From NCBI GenBank assembly GCA_019044685.2, contig JAGTXX020000002.1, forward strand, positions 1-64,000: a DNA stretch of 64,000 nt. Direction: 5' to 3'. The notes under the pieces are model-generated. The model ran no database searches, was not told the DNA's origin, and worked only from the letters and a program-made list of their open reading frames with translations. Of this stretch, positions 1-11,207 are shown piece after piece. The position numbers and the translations under genes are program-made. Positions within the stretch are counted from its first letter, which is position 1. Each line of letters begins with the position of its first letter. The DNA is from Nannochloris sp. 'desiccata' (Eukaryota > Chlorophyta > Trebouxiophyceae > Chlorellales > Chlorellaceae).

Positions 1-224
1 CCCTAAACCCTAAACCCTAAACCCCTAAACCCTAAACCCTAAACCCTAAACCCTAAACCCTAAACCCTAAACCCTAAACCCTAAACCCTAAACCCTAAAC
101 CCTAAACCCTAAACCCTAAACCCTAAACCCTAAACCCTAACCCTAAACCCTAAACCTTAACCCTAAAAAACCCTAACCCTAAAAAACCCTAACCCTAATT
201 AAAAACAACCCTAACCCTAAAGTT
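1..224. repeat. Telomere, (CCCTAAA)n, left chromosome end
   Basis: Perfect CCCTAAA heptamers run from base 1 to about 138, with one CCCCTAAA slip near base 20. They are followed by variant units (CCCTAA, CCTTAA, CCCTAAAAAA) to about 221. CCCTAAA on the 5' end is the C-rich strand of an Arabidopsis-type TTTAGGG telomere, in the orientation expected for a left chromosome end. The degenerate units lie on the proximal side. The array stops at base 224, directly against a retrotransposon fragment. Confidence 0.97.
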
Positions 225-2166
225 CTGAACCATCACTAGCAGCCTGCATCAAAACGGCACCGACAGCAATGTTTGATGCATCAGTGCAGACAACACATTG
301 CTGGGTGGGATCGTATACTTGAAGTACAGGAGCGGTAGTAACAGCTCGTTTTAACTCATCAAAACGTTTAGCATGCAGGGGTGTCCAGATGTACACCATA
401 TTCTTCTTAGTCAACTCATTCAGCGGAGCAACGATGTGAGCGTAGTTCCTGATAAAGTTTCTGTAAAACCCAGACAATCCAAGGAAACCACGTACTTCAC
501 TAGCATTTGAGGGCGTAGGCCACTCTAAAACAGCTTGAACTTTATCAGCAGCCATCTTAACACCATCAGCAGAGACTACAAAGCCCAAATAGTCAATATC
601 AGTTTTAAAGAAAGAACATTTTGACTTTTTAGCCACTAAACCTTTTTCTCTCAACCTATCCAGCACCAGCTTAAGATGTGTTTCATGCTCTGCTTCATCC
701 TTAGAAAAGATTAAGATATCATCCATATACACCAGCACGAAATCATTGATATAATCTTGAAAGATATTCATCATCAGCCTACTAAAAGTAGCGGGAGCGT
801 TGTTTAGACCGAACGGCATTACTAAAAATTCGAAGAGGCCATAGGGTGTAGTAAACGCTGTCTTCTCAACATCAGCAGCAGCCATAGCAATTTGGTAGAA
901 ACCATTAAAACAATCAACTTTAGAAAACACTTTAGCACCAGTCAATCTGCGGATCTGATCTTCAACTATTGGCAGAGAATGCTCGTCTCGGACAGTGACT
1001 TTATTCAAACCTCGGTAATCAACACAAAAGCGTAGAGAACCATCTTTCTTAGGCACAAACAACACAGGGGAAGCCCAAGGCGACTTAGAATGACGGATCA
1101 AACCTAAGTCCAGAAGCTCCTTCAGCCGTTTACGGAGCTCATCTTCTTGAGCTACTGACATTCGATAAGGCGTTCGATGCACAGGCGCTGTGCCTTGCTT
1201 CAGCTTAATTTCATGCACAATACCTCTTTCAGGTGGCAGCCCAGGGGAACTAGTAGGGAATAGATCAGCATAATCAGAAAGAAGTCTTTCTATCTTCTTA
1301 GACACATCATTATCAGCAGTAGTAGCGGTAGCGTAGTTGTCAGCAGTAACAGCAACACCAGCAGGTCTATTTGGGGTTTGCATAGAAAACCCTAAATCCT
1401 TCTCAGCAAGCAGCAGTCCCTCTATATGTTCTCCTTCAATCATATAACACACAGAGTGTGTATTGTGCCTTTCCAGCTCATCAGTACGTTTCAGAAGCTT
1501 TTTAAAACTTTTCTTACTCAGCAGCCAGTCTGGGCGGCGCCCAGCATTACTTTCTTTAGCGACGGTAGTTGCCGATTTAATTTTCTTCACTCTACCATTT
1601 TTCAGCACGACTAAATCACCTGAGCTAAAGTCGATATTAGCCTTCATTTTAATCAACCACGGTACCCCTAGAATGACATCATAGTTTTGCACGGGGTAGA
1701 CTCGTAGATTCAGCGTATCATTAACACAGCCCAACTTCAACTTAGAATTTCTCAACACTCGGTCACCGCTGTGGCGACGGCCATCAGCTAGAGTGACATT
1801 TACAGCAGCAGCAGCGTTCGTTTGCCATTCGTTCTTTCTGACAAAAGACTCAGAGACAATATTGAAACTTGATCCATTATCAATAAGAACACGAACATTC
1901 TTCTTATTCAGCACAGCATTATAAACAGTGGTCAGCGGAACAGCATCGTCCTTCACCGCGGCAAAAGTTGGCTCAGAACTCCAGCCGACTGTTGGCTCAG
2001 CAACAACGGAATAAGTATTTAATTCCGACACATTCAGTTGCGTATTAAACTCCATCTTTTGATCCATTTTTAGATCCAGCCCAGCTTGGTTGGCTTCGGA
2101 AAACCAACTCCAAGTCACTTCACAACGCCTGCTGGCTGCGCTGTAAAGCGGAACAGCAGCGCTCAT
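217..2166 (-). pseudogene. Gypsy family A pol, truncated (protease, RT, start of RNase H)
   Basis: 649-residue frame. Near residue 96 a retropepsin-like active site reads DNGSS instead of the usual DTG/DSG. A Gypsy reverse transcriptase follows, with the catalytic YMDD box in the context LVYMDDILIFS. The beginning of RNase H (CTDAS) comes next, then two residues encoded by telomere-proximal DNA before a chance stop. The remaining RNase H acidic residues and the whole integrase are absent. The start ATG overlaps the gag stop as ATGA (2166-2163), so pol is in a different frame from gag. Cannot be functional for integration. Confidence 0.93.
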
Positions 2167-3113
2167 TGGCGACCTGCCCCACCAGAATTCTTGTTGGGGC
2201 AGTGGGTAGACCTATGATTAGATTGACGACATATGAAGCACAAGTTATGGTGGCGTATAAAAGCTCTCAACTTTTCGCTATCTGGGTTCGTGTCGTCCAG
2301 CTTAGCTTTCAATGCCTCAACATTTGCAGGCTTGTAATCGCCAGTCAGCCATTTCACAGCACTCAGTGATTCCAGCATAGCAGCATAATTAAACCCACCA
2401 CCGCTCCTTTTGGTCGGGGGTTTAGGAGTATAAGCGGGCTTATCAGTAGGACCTCCCCTAGCTTGTTTCGCCTTCTGGTTGAATTTCTCAGCCATGGGAT
2501 TCACTGTCGCAACCAGTTCTTGGAAGTCCCAATTCTCAAACACGCGGCCATACTGTGACATGAAATCAAAAACTGATTCTTCGCTCATAGCATCCACATA
2601 GAACAAAGCTGCTGTTTTAGGATCCATGCCCAACTCTTTGAACGCTTCAGCAAGTCTTTCGGTTTCTTTGGGCACCGAGCGGCCGACAAAAGAAATCTTT
2701 TTCAGCACTCGGACGGCTTCCAGACGAGGGTTATTGGGATCACCGTAATTCGATTGAATCCATTCTTTCACATTATCCCAAGAACTCAGCAACTCAGCAG
2801 TACGAACGAGGCCAAAGGACTTCTCTACCTCGGGGCCGAAAGACTCGACCACAGCCTCAGCTCGCAACTTGGGGGAGAGATAATCACCAACACTACCCCC
2901 AAACATACGCTCTACTCTTTCTACGAAACCTTTGGTCTTACTTCGATCACCATTAAAGGCTCCTCCAGCCCGCAGTTGCTTCGCAACTTCGTTCTTCATT
3001 TTAAACTCGTCCAATGGACTCAAGATCACAGCGGTCTGCTGGCTTGCGCCAGCCTCTCCTTCATCAGCTTGACTCATAATACCTATTTGTCTTCCGTTGC
3101 GGAGTACAGGCAT
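2163..3113 (-). CDS. Gypsy family A Gag protein (copy 1)
   Basis: 316-aa Gag. The C-terminal part has one CCHC zinc knuckle (C-x2-C-x4-H-x4-C, starting CFIC). The N-terminal two thirds carry a retrotransposon capsid-like region with a conserved WDNVKEW-type segment. The protein is identical to the copy at 21930-22880. The stop codon is shared with the pol start in the four-base overlap ATGA, which points to termination-reinitiation rather than a Gag-Pol fusion. The start was chosen as the first ATG after the LTR and primer-binding site. Gag is the structural particle protein and binds element RNA. Confidence 0.9.
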   Translation of the reverse strand: MPVLRNGRQIGIMSQADEGEAGASQQTAVILSPLDEFKMKNEVAKQLRAGGAFNGDRSKTKGFVERVERMFGGSVGDYLSPKLRAEAVVESFGPEVEKSFGLVRTAELLSSWDNVKEWIQSNYGDPNNPRLEAVRVLKKISFVGRSVPKETERLAEAFKELGMDPKTAALFYVDAMSEESVFDFMSQYGRVFENWDFQELVATVNPMAEKFNQKAKQARGGPTDKPAYTPKPPTKRSGGGFNYAAMLESLSAVKWLTGDYKPANVEALKAKLDDTNPDSEKLRAFIRHHNLCFICRQSNHRSTHCPNKNSGGAGRQ

Positions 3114-3197
3114 ACAACAACAGGGCCAACAAGGTCAGTTCTAAATTTTGGAATTTTTATGATTAGATGGGCTTCCAAAATCCAAAGCTGAAACCAG

Positions 3198-3356
3198 TGT
3201 TAGAGTTTAACTCTTCTAGCAACTTTCTATTCAGCAAATCAACGTTACAGCACTTTTAGATAACAATTAAAGAGTGTTCAGCAATCAACAGCATCGGATT
3301 CAAGAAGAGAATCTAAAGGAATCTCAAGGAAGAAAGGAGTGAGTCAGTCTGTGACA
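3198..3356 (-). repeat. 5' LTR of Gypsy family A copy 1 (159 bp), with primer-binding site just inside
   Basis: On the minus strand the unit begins TGTCACAG at 3356 and ends CTAACA at 3198, giving the TG...CA ends expected of an LTR. One base later the minus strand reads TGGTTTCAGCTTTGG (about 3183-3196). This matches the equivalent position of family C (TGGTCTCAGCTTGGG) and looks like a tRNA primer-binding site. I did not identify the tRNA. The LTR identity is inferred, because no second LTR of this family is in the window. Confidence 0.72.
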
Positions 3357-3359
3357 CCG

Positions 3360-3530
3360 CTGCAGCCTGGGAGGCCCTGCTAGGGGCTTAAACTATAGCT
3401 CTACATAATAGGTATCTAAAGGAAATTAAATATGGCAAAAAGAGCAAGGATTTGTCCACTAAAAAGCCGATCTGGCTCCAGACTGGGCAAAATGCGCGCC
3501 AGCGGATGCGGCTCCAAGACCTTATAGAGG
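3360..3530 (-). repeat. 170-bp dispersed repeat, copy 1
   Basis: Near-identical to 14823-14993 in the same orientation. It replaces the natural 3' end of the 671-aa gene: codons after ...IRRFDL in that gene come from this repeat and run to a stop at 3416. The related gene copy at 43 kb continues differently from the same point. Its other end abuts the LTR of Gypsy A copy 1. No clear TIR, LTR or poly-A is visible, so its class is unknown. Confidence 0.85.
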
Positions 3531-5634
3531 TCAAACCTTCGAATCAGATTTTCAGCAAGTTGACGTCCATACGTTTGCTTGACTTCGCGTATATTACTTT
3601 TTGTAACATCAACAACCTTCACCATGGCAGCAGAAATTACTTGAGGTGAAACCAGCTGGCACAGCGACCGTTTATGGAGCTGCTCCAAGGGCAGCAAGCA
3701 ATCACTGCCGTTGACCTTCTTCACAGCAGTAGCCAAGCAAGCAAAACCCCCATAGGCGATAGCAGTCTCTTTAGGAGGAGAAGGCAGATGTGGTGCGACA
3801 AGAGTGTCGAATAAAAGTTTGAAGACAACACCCCAAGCTATTCTTTTCAATGCGGCAAGCACGAATAGCGGACCATGCAGCGCTACAATATCTATTGGAT
3901 AGTCACAGATCCTAACATACTGAGAACCAGACTTCACATAGTAGGAGATATTTAACGTGTTGATAGCACTGAAGATAGGGACATCACGACCATTTCTCGG
4001 AAACGGTCCTTTATCTGTTGGGTTGGAACCTTTGTAGGCATTACTCCAATACGGCGCAATACCCTTGTTTCTGTACAGCCTTTCAGGAACAGCAGCGCCA
4101 ACAGCATAATGTTGCGGGTCTTCGAGAGGTTCCAAGGCTTCCAAGAAGCCTTGAGCATGCAGCTCAGTAGGCGACGGTATCGTAAATTGCTTGAAAGCAT
4201 AATCTTGATAGTCCCCATTCTCCACATTTTTATAGCTAGAGATATTACTAGAGTTGTACGGATATTGGCGTAGGGGTGCTTCTATCGCTACCACAGGCTT
4301 AGAATTGGCTTGGGTGAGAGGGGGTCCAGCATGGACCTGCCTTGCTCCTGCAGGCCTAAAACCTTCTGGATGCCTAGGTTCTTGCCACCATCGGAGGGCT
4401 CTTGAAGGTGGTAACATAGAAATAATAGACGCAGATGGAGATCGCGGAGCAGCCACGCCAGCAGAAGGAGCAGGACCGGAGGCGGGAGAGGGAGGGCCAG
4501 AAGTAGGGCCAGACGTAGGTGGACCAGAAGTAGGGCCAGACTGGTGATCTTCATCTTCATCCATGGTTGCACCTGCACCAGCACTCGAGCTGAACTCATC
4601 CGCTCCTGCCTTAGCAGCAGCGGCAGCGGCAACAAGAAAGGCCGAACGTGCATTGCCGCTGACCCGCTCTTCATCCTCCTCAGCACGAGCAGCACCATTA
4701 AAGTAAGGTAAAAGATTATTGGCTGGAACTGAAGTAGTAGGACGCTTCGGTATTTTTGCAGCTTTATTTGCAACCTCTGCTACACGGCGACGCTTTTGTA
4801 AAGTCCCTTGTCCACCAGCAGAATGGCAGGGAGGAGGGGGTTGTGTAACGAGCTTAGCACCAGGACCAGTCTTTATCCACTCATCAACAGAGTATAAAAC
4901 AAAATGTGGAGCATTAATGGAGGCATCAACGGAAAAGGAGCGACCAGCGGATCCAGCAGGGGGTAATTCATTGACAAACGCTGCAATTAATGAAAAAAGA
5001 AAGATAAAGTAAGCCAAAATAGTATTGAACAGGAAAAGTATTGTGTATTCAGTATATATATAGGAGGGAAGGTGAATTATAAACTCACATGCAGGCACCA
5101 GTACATCAAAAGTAGTACCCTCCTTGCCGGAAGCGGCGGGGACGAGCCAATTCAACATAGCTAGGAGATGGTTGACTTGACCATCAGGAGCGAACTTCAA
5201 GGTATCTTTCACTGGGCCAGTTTTCCACTGTTTATCGAATTCCGTAGCAACTTTAACGCGTTCCTCTTCAGGGGGCAATCGGCATCCCAAGGCGACAAGG
5301 GCAGCATTGACTTCCGCCTCCAAAGTTGCGGAAATGGCCGTGAGTGCCTCGTAAGCATCACTTTTAGTGTCAATTGCTTGCCCGCCATCGTTGCGAAACA
5401 ACATATAATATACCTTGGCCAGTGGGTGGTCTACCCCCCCATCGATCGCGATGGGTGCAAACCCGCGGGCGCAGAGCAGACATTGCACAACCTGGAGGCG
5501 GAAAGCATACAATTCAGACCTGCAGAACAAGAGAAAGGGTGTGCGTGATGAACAAACGCCCAGAAAAAGTTTGCGTTCCAAATGACAGTTTGGATTCGAA
5601 GCAGATCCACTCACATGTCGGAGTCTTTGACCAT
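3416..5634 (-). CDS. Unknown subtelomeric protein (671 aa, 3 exons), 3' end replaced
   Basis: Proposed exons on the minus strand: 5634-5615, 5519-5089 and 4980-3416. Both introns are GT-AG and phase-consistent; the 108-bp second intron (5088-4981) contains no stop, so an unspliced frame also exists. The protein starts MVKDSDMSELYAF, has a basic KKRRR-like patch and long Ala/Gly/Pro/Ser-rich low-complexity stretches near the middle, then a conserved C-terminal block. That block (from ETAIAYGG to IRRFDL) is nearly identical to the piece at 43553-43788. The last roughly 36 residues are encoded by the 170-bp repeat, so the true C-terminus has been lost. I recognise no family. It could be a subtelomeric gene family or part of a large mobile element. 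Confidence 0.6.
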
Positions 5635-5769
5635 CCTGAGGGAGATTAGAGCTGGTAACAAAAGTGCAAGCACAATTTAATGTTCAAGAATCTAACTTGG
5701 TAGTGTTCTTAAGGATGCGACCCCTTTAAGGATTGAACTGGGAAGACAGCTCACCGCTTGCCAGCAGTC

Positions 5770-5875
5770 ACCTTTAAGCCCAAGGGGCGTTGCTATATCA
5801 TAAGCTTTGGGCTATGTTGCCCTCTTGAACATAACCCCCAAGGTGTCGTGAGCGCTAGAAAATTACAAAAAATAC
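5770..5875. repeat. About 100-bp dispersed repeat, downstream copy
   Basis: Roughly 75-80% identical to 11055-11156 in the same orientation. Shared blocks include GGGGCG, CTTTGGGCTA, CCGCCAAGGTG-like and GAAAATTACAAAAA. The two copies flank the seven-exon gene at 5996-10456. Short self-complementary pieces (AAGCCC and GGGCTT-like) suggest it may fold. Confidence 0.65.
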
Positions 5876-5995
5876 CACCAAATAAAACAAATCCATGGAA
5901 AAAAAAACAATTCTACTTTTTTATTTACCGCCCCGCTCTGCTTACAAAAGAAAAGAACAAGGGAGAAAAAGTAGCTTTAGAATAACGTAGATAGA

Positions 5996-8900
5996 CTAAA
6001 TATCTTCATCCTCATCATAGCTGCAACCTCTGTAAACATCTTCTTGAGGTGCATAATTAGCGTAATAGTCATTTTCAAGAATTTTTAGCCCATCACCGCC
6101 ACCATCTGGCCCGGGATCGGTATCAACATGGTCATCCCAATGGTGATTAAACCTTTCTAGGGATTTACTCAAAGTAATAGAAGCCCATAACAAACCTAGC
6201 AAGCGTTCGTGCCTGTCATTCCCACGAGCTTCCTCTAGTACCAAAAATTTTGCAAGTTGCCTGCGGCGGAAAAAATAAGTAAAAGTCAACAGCTACTACT
6301 TTCTTGCACAAAGACCTTTAGAAGCAGCACTTACTCAGGGGTATCCATCAGACCAGCCTCAAGATGTCGATACTGTTTATAGGTTTCATCCCAACGACTC
6401 AGCACTTCAAAGTGAAGAGTGTGTGATTCAGCTACACCGACAAGCTTGGCGACTTGTAGCTTGCGAGTTTTCCAAAGACCCAAAGGCATCAACAGACCTG
6501 CTACAGCGTAGGAATTCGAGTTTGGAATGCTCAGCGCCGACACAGCCCTGAAAATCTCTAATGTACAAGCCTCAGCAGAAGGAACATGTATCCTTTGCAT
6601 ATGGGCAAGTAGGTAATCAAAGTAAGGCAGCAAAACATCTAAATCAGGAGCAGGAGTACGAGAACGTATAGTTTTTCTATCTACGCGGCCAGCAGGGCCA
6701 ACTGGAGGTGGATCAGGCACCTCTTCTTCTATTACTGGCTCTGCCTCCTCCTCCTCTTCAGCAGCAGCAGCTGCTGCAGCACTATAATCTGGAACTTCTG
6801 GAGTGGTGTCTGGCACAGCATCACGCAAGGAACGGTGCATGGCGAGTACTCGCTGTACGATCAATTCAACATAGTCTTCCAAGCTCATAGTCTGCTCTGT
6901 ACGTTGTCTTTGTCTAGGTCTCCTGTACCAATCAAAGCTTCCTTCTTGGCCTTGAGCCTTCGCTTCATCCTCTAACCACCCCCAGGTAGCAGCAGTGAAG
7001 AATGCTTCCTCACGTGACGGCGGTGGTGGTGGTGATGGGGCTCCTGGTGGTGGTGGGGAAGACGGATCAAGACGGGCACCACCAACTAAATACAAAGGTG
7101 GTCTGCCTCTCTCCTCTATACGAAGGCTTCGCAGATAACCAGAGCTTACGTTTGAATAATTGGATGTTGTATCACGGAGCAGTTCAATCTTGCCTTTAGT
7201 TGCCAACGTGCTGACCCTTGCAACAGCCAAGGTATTCACCATTATTAGCAGGCTACGAATGATTCCAGGATGGTCGCTGTACTGTAGACTCCCAAAAATC
7301 ATGGGTACAGCAAAATCCAGCAACGAACGACACAGGGTGAGCCCACGAAAAGGCTCCACTGGCCTGGGTATACTAGAGGAAGGTGCAAAAGCAAGTTTTG
7401 TGTTGAAAGTAGAGATGCTGGTCATAGCTCCATGCAAATCAACGACCCCACCTTGGACACTGCTAATTTTCACCATATCTAGTCCAGAAAGAAGAGAAGG
7501 GATGTAGCTCAGGAAGTTGGTTTCACAAGCACGACGAGCAGCAACACTTAGATACTTGATGGCCAGCTGCCACAATAAAAAGTTGAGGAAGAAAACTACA
7601 AGTGAGCTCTTGAAAAACTAGATAACCTGTAAAAATACAACATGAAACGAATCGTACCTCAGTGAGATCATGCCCATGAACCCAGCTGCTCACAGACAGA
7701 TTCAAATTGCCTAGAAAGCCAGCTGCTAAAGCTGCCCATAATGGATGCACACTGCCTGAGCTATTCACCTCCTCCTCCAGCATAGAAAACAAATAATGCT
7801 TGACCTCTTCAGCCATCCTGGTCCAAATAAATGCAATAGCTGCTGTAGGACTGCAAAATAAAAAGTAATAAACCCTAAGAAACACACACTAAAACTACAC
7901 TCTAAGCCCACACCACCACCACCACCAACCCCACCACCAGCAGCAGCTAAAAAAACCTGAAACTAAAAATAACTGAAAGAAAATTAAAACACACATACCT
8001 GACTTTAGTGAATTCGGAAGGTTCCAACAGCAGCAATCGAGCATACGTTTCCTTGACGAGCTCCATTAAGCGATCAACAAGTGTAGTCTCAAGCTCACTC
8101 GACTCGGTTGGACTCAGCTCAACAGTCACCTCCACACGAAGAGAAGGAGCATTGGAGTCTACCCCACAGACTTGAGCTACTCTTCTCACCATTCCAGAGA
8201 GCACCACATCAGCTCCAGCTGTCTTTTCTAAGGTAGTAGAAGCCAAGGCATTGGTAAATTCAGTCAAATCCTTGAATACACATGAACCCAGCAGCTCACC
8301 ACCACTACCAAGCTCTCTTCTCCTCCCACCTTCGTAAACACTCAAACCAATGGGGTTGTTGCCAATAGGAGGTACTAAAGAACGCAAGGTACCAACATAG
8401 CGATTGTTTCTACCTGGAGCTGCCGCTCTAGAAGCAGATCTCGTTCTTGCAACAGCAGGTGGGCCATTAAAAGCCACTTGAGCAGCAGCCTCAAGTGCCT
8501 CAGCACCTGCTGCTGGATCCACAGCAGTCACAGCTGCCAACACCTCATCTGCCAAGGTAGATAAGCCACCACCAATGTCAAATTCACCATCTAAACTGCC
8601 ATCTTCAGGTAATTTAATGTTACGAGCAGTTAATCCACCAGCACCACCAGTATTGGAACGCATCATGCCCCAATTTTGATGATGAGCAACTCCAATGTCG
8701 GTCTCACAAAGCACCTCTACTCCATTCACTACACGACAATCGTAGAAGCGAGGAAAGGACTGATCACAAGAGCTGTAATGCAACCTATAGGTACTAGGCT
8801 TAGTAAGCAGATCGGCTTGTTCAGGAGGGAGATCTACTGCATCAGGGGTGTTTTCATTCATGATAGGAGGGCAAGGCAAGGCTTTCCACCCAGTCTCATC

Positions 8901-10456
8901 AGCTGCCCTTGGGGACACTATGGAGAATTCTACAGCCAGAGACAGCAGCACCGTAGTTTCAGCCTCAGCTTCTCTAATCCAAGCAGCAGCCTGCGGGCGA
9001 CGTAAGCTGCTGGTGCTGGTGCCACTAGAAAAAAACAAAGAGTCCAGCAGGCGGCGGGACTCCAACAACACTCTTTGCAAGCAAGATACTCTATCACCTA
9101 GAACTGTCTGCTGGCGATCAGCAGGAATAAAGAATCCACCATGCAGGTCTAACCCGTGCCTGCAAGCATTAAATAAAAAATAAAAAGAGAAAAATTCAAC
9201 TCAACATGTTTGCAGATTTGAAAATCAATGGGAAATGACCAGGCAAGACACTTACTTACCTACGGAGATGGGCAGTCAGCACAAAGCGAACATGCTGAGC
9301 ACACCGCCTGAAATACACGATAGCGTCTTCAGGGACTGTTCTTCTTCTCTACATGAAAGAAAAAAAAAGGGGGGAAAGTTCATCGCTAGCGGGACCTAAA
9401 TGAAAGAAAATGACAAGGAGCAGCTGCTGTAGAACCAGTACTCACCAAGGTATCACAGTAGTTTTGTATCATGTTAGGATCTGACCAGAAGCGGTGAATT
9501 CCTTCTAGAGCTGCGCTGCTCCAGGTAGTGAAAGCTTGTGCATCTTGTGTTGCGTGCCGCCTCGGGCACAGCAACAAATGTTCTTCCCTGGGCTGTAGGC
9601 TATGGTAATAGCGCACACCTGCTGCAGCATGATCACCTAAATTCTCACTATTCAAAATGGTGCACATGAATTCAAGCACCCTGGAGAAGGCTGTCTTGAC
9701 TATTTTTTCAGCATCTTGAACTAATGAGCCACCAGCGTCCATTGGCCCAGCCCAGGCCGAGCACATGTAGACTGGTACGGTGCCACCAGCTTCAGTAGCT
9801 ACGCTCCCAATCAGTGTATGAGGTCCCATGCGCCTGAAGATACCTTTCCCGCTGTACTCGTTGGCCCCACTGGATTTGCAGTAGGTATAGACATTTGAAT
9901 CTGGCCGGAGTCTCCTTGCAATCTTGATCTTGGAGTCCAGAACAGGAGAAGCCCTGGAGAAACACAAGAGAAGGTGCAGAGATGTGAGCTACCAAGTATT
10001 CAGGTATTCGATTAATTTTTAGACCCACCGTGCACAGAAAGGGCTGTTTTAGTGGACTTGCTTTATAATTCTTGGCGGGGCGACGGTCAAATTTCTGAGC
10101 TGAAGCAAAGAAGGGAAGACAGCTGAGATGGTATCCATATTGGGGTCAACACGAAATCCACCAGCATTTGGTAAATCTTCCAAAACCAGGTGCTTGCCAC
10201 GGGCAGGTCCACGCAGCATGGGATACAGGTAGCCTCCATCCAACCCCTGCTCCGTCTCCGCCAACTCCTGAGAAATGCTTTTATAGAGTTTGTAGTTTTG
10301 CACCCCAGCTGACGTCCCATTTTGCGCAACCCACTTATCAAGGGCTCTCTGTTGCAGCTCCTTGAGCGCTGCTACGCGAAGTTCATCTCTATTGGAAGCC
10401 ATCGACTCTGTAATGAACTGGGAATGGGTCTGGCTTTCATCAGCAGCGACATCCAT
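5996..10456 (-). CDS. Unknown 1280-aa protein, seven exons
   Basis: Exons on the minus strand: 10456-10062, 9953-9446, 9348-9260, 9159-7999, 7850-7658, 7566-6335 and 6260-5996. All phases agree and sum to 1281 codons. The first intron has a GC donor (GCAAGT); the others are GT-AG. Start at MDVAADESQ; stop TAG after an acidic DEDEDI tail. Visible features are an Ala-rich/acidic stretch (EEEEEAEP) and a Pro-rich stretch in exon 6. No transmembrane helix, zinc finger or catalytic motif is obvious to me and I recognise no family. The intact structure across six introns argues that it is or was a real gene. It lies between the unknown 671-aa gene and the satellite, and is flanked by a 100-bp direct repeat, so it may belong to a subtelomeric family or a large element. 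Confidence 0.7.
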
Positions 10457-11207
10457 AGCTGCAGCTCGCTAGAACGGGTATAAAAATATGCTGCCAAATC
10501 GCTGATAAAGATTAGAGCGTGCAATATTCAAGCGAAGAGAGTTTCTATAATCTCAACCGAAATTCCAACTGAATCAAGAACAAAAGAATCAAGAAGGTTT
10601 AGCTGGAGCACACACCCCAATGAACTAGAGCATACACCTGAAGTAATTTATTTTAAATAATAAATAATAATGCATTAACGAGAGGTCTCGTTCCTCTTCG
10701 TTCCAACTGCAGCTGGCTGACTGGGGCCCAGATCTGAACAAGCACATACAGCAGGATAATTGCAAGTTGCCATCTAGCGGACTGTGAAAAAGGCGTCTAT
10801 GTTAATAGAAAAGAGGGCGCAGCTAATCGAATTGCGTTCGGAAATCGAAGTGATCAGCAACACAGGCATTTGAACAGAGATCAGAGCTTTAATAGCGTAT
10901 TTTCATGAACAGCGTCTAGCGTAGACTTGGAAATATATCACAAAGTACATTATAAAAAGAGCTGGTGGGTTGATCTACTCGCTTGACCAGCTTGGATCAA
11001 TCTAGTCAAATTTTCAGCATCATGCTGAGCGCCGGCGCTGGAAGAAATCTCCAAGCCCTTGGGGCGATGCTATTTCATAGGCTTTGGGCTACGCCCCCCC
11101 CCATCCTTCAGCACAACCGCCAAGGTGGCGTGAGCACTGGAAAATTACAAAAATACGTATCTTGTATTCTCTGATTGCCCTTCCACATGACTTGCTCCAT
11201 CCATGAG
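10457..11207. other. Intergenic, no gene seen
   Basis: No convincing coding frame. The stretch upstream of the 1280-aa gene is AT-rich around 10640-10680 and probably holds its promoter. The 100-bp dispersed repeat is at 11055-11156, just before the satellite begins. Confidence 0.6.
11055..11156. repeat. About 100-bp dispersed repeat, upstream copy
   Basis: Partner of 5770-5875, same orientation. Contains a run of C (about 11095-11103) where the other copy reads TGTTGCCC, so length differs slightly. Sits 50 bp before the satellite array. Confidence 0.65.

Larger units (their letters stand above)
225..3356 (-). mobile_element. Ty3/Gypsy LTR retrotransposon, family A copy 1, 3' part lost to telomere
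   Basis: This stretch aligns without gaps to 19992-23123 (both 3,132 bp). I noticed only about five base differences, so identity is near 99.8%. It contains the 5' LTR (3198-3356), a primer-binding site, a complete gag and pol up to the start of RNase H. Everything beyond the first RNase H aspartate is missing because telomere repeats begin there. The element points towards the telomere. The base next to the LTR (3357) starts a 170-bp repeat, so the target site seems to lie at the end of that repeat. Confidence 0.93.

Noticed and set aside
4981..5089. In-frame 108-bp stretch in the 671-aa gene as a coding membrane segment
   Set aside because: It is bounded by GTGAGT and TTGCAG, is AT-rich, and splicing it preserves the frame. 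An intron is the better reading, though retention cannot be excluded.
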